64,000 nucleotides of DNA, taken from positions 6,138,001-6,202,000 of the forward strand of contig NZ_CP031705.1 in the NCBI RefSeq assembly GCF_022701255.1, given 5' to 3'. Of this stretch, positions 62,174 to 64,000 are shown piece after piece (the first letter of the stretch is position 1; every line of letters starts with the position of its first letter). This DNA is from Microcoleus vaginatus HSN003 (GTDB taxonomy: Bacteria > Cyanobacteriota > Cyanobacteriia > Cyanobacteriales > Microcoleaceae). A program made the translations under genes and the position numbers. The notes below the pieces were generated by a model. That model saw nothing but the letters and a program-made list of their open reading frames with translations. It ran no database searches and was not told where the DNA came from.

Positions 62174-63352
62174 TCACCTACGCTTCAAGCTCAGCACGCT
62201 GAGAAAAAAGCTCGACAAAACCATCTGCAAACCAACAGTCAGGCAAGTGAGCGAGGGAATAACCAAACGCAGAGTTTTAGAAGGATCAAGAGAACCGAAA
62301 GCAGTTTGCTTCCAGATAGTTAATGACAAGAACGAGCCAACTATTCCGATTAAAATCAGCGTGACTCCGACAATCAATCCTGTCTCTAGGGTGACATAGC
62401 GAAATATTTTGTTTAGTTTGGGGTCTTCGGGCAGCAGTTTTTCACTGATGGCAAAAACTTTGGTGAAAAAAGCGAAAGTTACTGCTTGAAAACCGATGAT
62501 AATTGCGATCGCACCATAAAGCAGCGTGTGTACATCAAAGCTGATACTCCCAATCTTTTGAGTACCGGGTAACAGCCAAACTACGATAATTAGACCCCAA
62601 ATCATCAGCGCAGTACCCGGATACAAAAACAGCCACCGAGGACTGTAAAGCAGCAAAAAGCGGAGATGCCGCCAGCCATCTCGCCAAGTTCGCAAGTGCG
62701 GCGGGCGCGAGCGTCCATCGGGAGAAAGTACGGTTGGGACTTCAGCTATCCGCAATGTGTACAGAGATGCTTTGACGACCATTTCGCTAGCAAATTCCAT
62801 CCCCGTTGTTTGCAAGTCGAGTTTCAAAATTGAGTCTCTCCTAAAACCCCGTAATCCGCAGTGAAAGTCGCCGACTGGACTCGCGAAAAATAACTGCCCA
62901 ACCCATGTCAGCACCGGATTTCCTAAATATTTGTGCAGCGGCGGCATGGCCCCAGGTTTAATGCCCCCTTGAAACCGGTTTCCCATTACTAAGTCGAAAC
63001 CTTCTCGCAATTTGTTGACAAAAGCACCGAGGTTAGAAAAATTGTAGCTGTCGTCAGCATCGCCCATGATAATATAAACTCCGCGCGCTGCGATGATGCC
63101 TCCCATGAGGGCGCTGCCGTAGCCTTTGGTTGCTACGGGCACGACTCTCGCTCCCATTCTGGTAGCGATAGCTTGAGAACCGTCAGTGCTGCCGTTGTCT
63201 GCTATGATGACCTCGCCGGCAATATCAAGTTCGCGCAGGAACTTCTGCGCCTTCTCGATGCAGATTTCTAAAGTTTCTGCTTCGTTCAGGCAAGGCATGA
63301 GTATCGATAGTTCTAGAGTGTATTCTCCGCTTGGATTGGTCTGCTCTGCCAT
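62174..63352 (-). CDS. Family 2 glycosyltransferase with C-terminal membrane segments
   Basis: 392 residues from ATG 63352 (MAEQTNPSGEYTLELSILMPCLNE); an ATG at 63385 is possible. GT-A domain with SILMPCLNEAETLE, IIADNGSTDGS, IMGDADDSYNF (DxD) and FHCGLRGFRRD, then about four hydrophobic segments (about 240-395). It resembles polyprenyl-phosphate glycosyltransferases that make lipid-linked sugars at the inner membrane. Divergent from the small transporter gene, which could handle the product. Confidence 0.88.
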   Translation of the reverse strand: MAEQTNPSGEYTLELSILMPCLNEAETLEICIEKAQKFLRELDIAGEVIIADNGSTDGSQAIATRMGARVVPVATKGYGSALMGGIIAARGVYIIMGDADDSYNFSNLGAFVNKLREGFDLVMGNRFQGGIKPGAMPPLHKYLGNPVLTWVGQLFFASPVGDFHCGLRGFRRDSILKLDLQTTGMEFASEMVVKASLYTLRIAEVPTVLSPDGRSRPPHLRTWRDGWRHLRFLLLYSPRWLFLYPGTALMIWGLIIVVWLLPGTQKIGSISFDVHTLLYGAIAIIIGFQAVTFAFFTKVFAISEKLLPEDPKLNKIFRYVTLETGLIVGVTLILIGIVGSFLSLTIWKQTAFGSLDPSKTLRLVIPSLTCLTVGLQMVLSSFFLSVLSLKRR

Positions 63353-63508
63353 ATATTTGTTCGACTCTCGATCGCGATCGACCATACTTGATTTTCCCGT
63401 ATCTCTGCTTAAAATATTAGTGGTGACTAAAACCTCACAAAACTTAATTAAAGGTTTTTAGGTTTTTGGAAACGGCAATTTTTGATTGTACTATAGGTTA
63501 CTAAACTT

Positions 63509-63901
63509 ATGAATAGAAGCGTTTTTATGTTATTGCTTGCTGCAATCTTGTGCGGCGTCGCAGGTCAATTCAGTCTGAAGGCAGGAGCTAAAATCTTAGG
63601 ACCCATTGGCGCTGCTAATTTAATGGAAAAAATTCTAGCAATGGCTACCCAGCCGTTAATTGTAGGTGGTCTTTCTTTGTATGCAATTTCTTCCATCGGC
63701 TTTATTATAGTGTTGTCGCGGGCAAACCTTAGCATAGTCTCACCTTTATTGTCAATTAGTTACCTGTTTACTGTTTTAGGTGGCAAACTTATATTTCACG
63801 AGCCTTTGCCACCGCTGCGGTTGGTAGGCGTGGCGCTAATTATGACAGGAGTAATTTTTGTACTCAGAGGTCAAGTTGGGGGAGTGACTGGGGGCAACTA
63901 G
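63509..63901 (+). CDS. EamA/SMR-like four-helix membrane transporter
   Basis: 130 residues with four transmembrane helices and the ending LRLVGVALIMTGVIFVLRGQ. It resembles half-size EamA/SMR proteins such as ArnE-type lipid-carrier flippase subunits: LLLAAILCGVAGQFSLKAGAK at the start and VSPLLSISYLFTVLGGKLIFHEPLP in the middle. The divergent membrane glycosyltransferase suggests a role in moving a lipid-linked sugar; that link is inference. Confidence 0.82.
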   Translation: MNRSVFMLLLAAILCGVAGQFSLKAGAKILGPIGAANLMEKILAMATQPLIVGGLSLYAISSIGFIIVLSRANLSIVSPLLSISYLFTVLGGKLIFHEPLPPLRLVGVALIMTGVIFVLRGQVGGVTGGN

Positions 63902-64000
63902 CGATCGCTTTTAAGATTGACGCTTGAGTGCTTAATTGATAACTTAGGTCAAAGGGTGTATTTGAGCCTTGTGTTAGGAAATAATGTTGCTGTATGTCTA

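Overview
The window is chromosomal DNA from a cyanobacterium, most likely a filamentous Oscillatoriales-type organism (Microcoleus/Oscillatoria/Phormidium-like). The evidence is chlH (Mg-chelatase H), a cyanobacterial-type clpC, dense HIP1 octamers (GCGATCGC), heptanucleotide tandem repeats, large multi-domain Ser/Thr kinase-histidine kinases and many insertion sequences. No rRNA, tRNA or CRISPR array was recognised.

Layout. 1-12.4 kb: the 5' part of clpC, a 1781-codon Ser/Thr kinase/ATPase/GAF/histidine kinase, a ThiF (E1-like) gene paired with an unrecognised gene, two small secreted paralogs, a decapitated parA, a YIP1-like membrane protein and a membrane-anchored alpha/beta-hydrolase-like protein. 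12.6-20.7 kb: the first copy of a 1706-bp IS4-family element, a glycosyltransferase, a YjbQ protein, a SOUL protein, a REC-EAL phosphodiesterase, and a prohibitin-like gene broken by an IS701-family element and cut off by an IS1634-type remnant. 21-30.5 kb: a sulfur/cysteine neighbourhood (tauE-like exporter, cysK, Rrf2 regulator, Crp-type regulator, cysE, CHASE histidine kinase, cysA). It is invaded by the second, inverted copy of the IS4-family element, and a shared motif lies upstream of cysE and cysA.

31-42.9 kb: gltD, then a RAYT transposase with a 208-bp palindromic repeat array hit by an ISAs1-family element, priA, a third histidine kinase, speE, a Pmp3-like peptide, an LpxB-like gene carrying an in-frame dispersed repeat, and an ankyrin protein. 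43-50.5 kb: a tandem array of six paralogs plus one remnant. Each has about four repeats of an NPDI/SGREHF type followed by a degenerate RTX-like region and a variable C-terminus; the genes look like mosaics of one another. 51-55 kb: chlH. 55.2-61.9 kb: a defence/toxin-antitoxin island with a DUF262 gene and a HEPN gene that were originally 5 nt apart. An IS630 element now separates them and an IS4-family element splits the HEPN gene. Two HicB-like genes, a MazF pair and a RelE pair follow. 62-63.9 kb: a membrane glycosyltransferase 2 and a divergently transcribed small EamA/SMR-like transporter.

Overall this is ordinary cyanobacterial housekeeping DNA (clpC, gltD, priA, speE, chlH, cysK/cysE/cysA) broken up by recent IS activity. 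The most distinctive parts are the six-gene mosaic array, the RAYT/208-bp repeat locus, the shared sulfur-gene motif and the IS-disabled DUF262-HEPN cassette.
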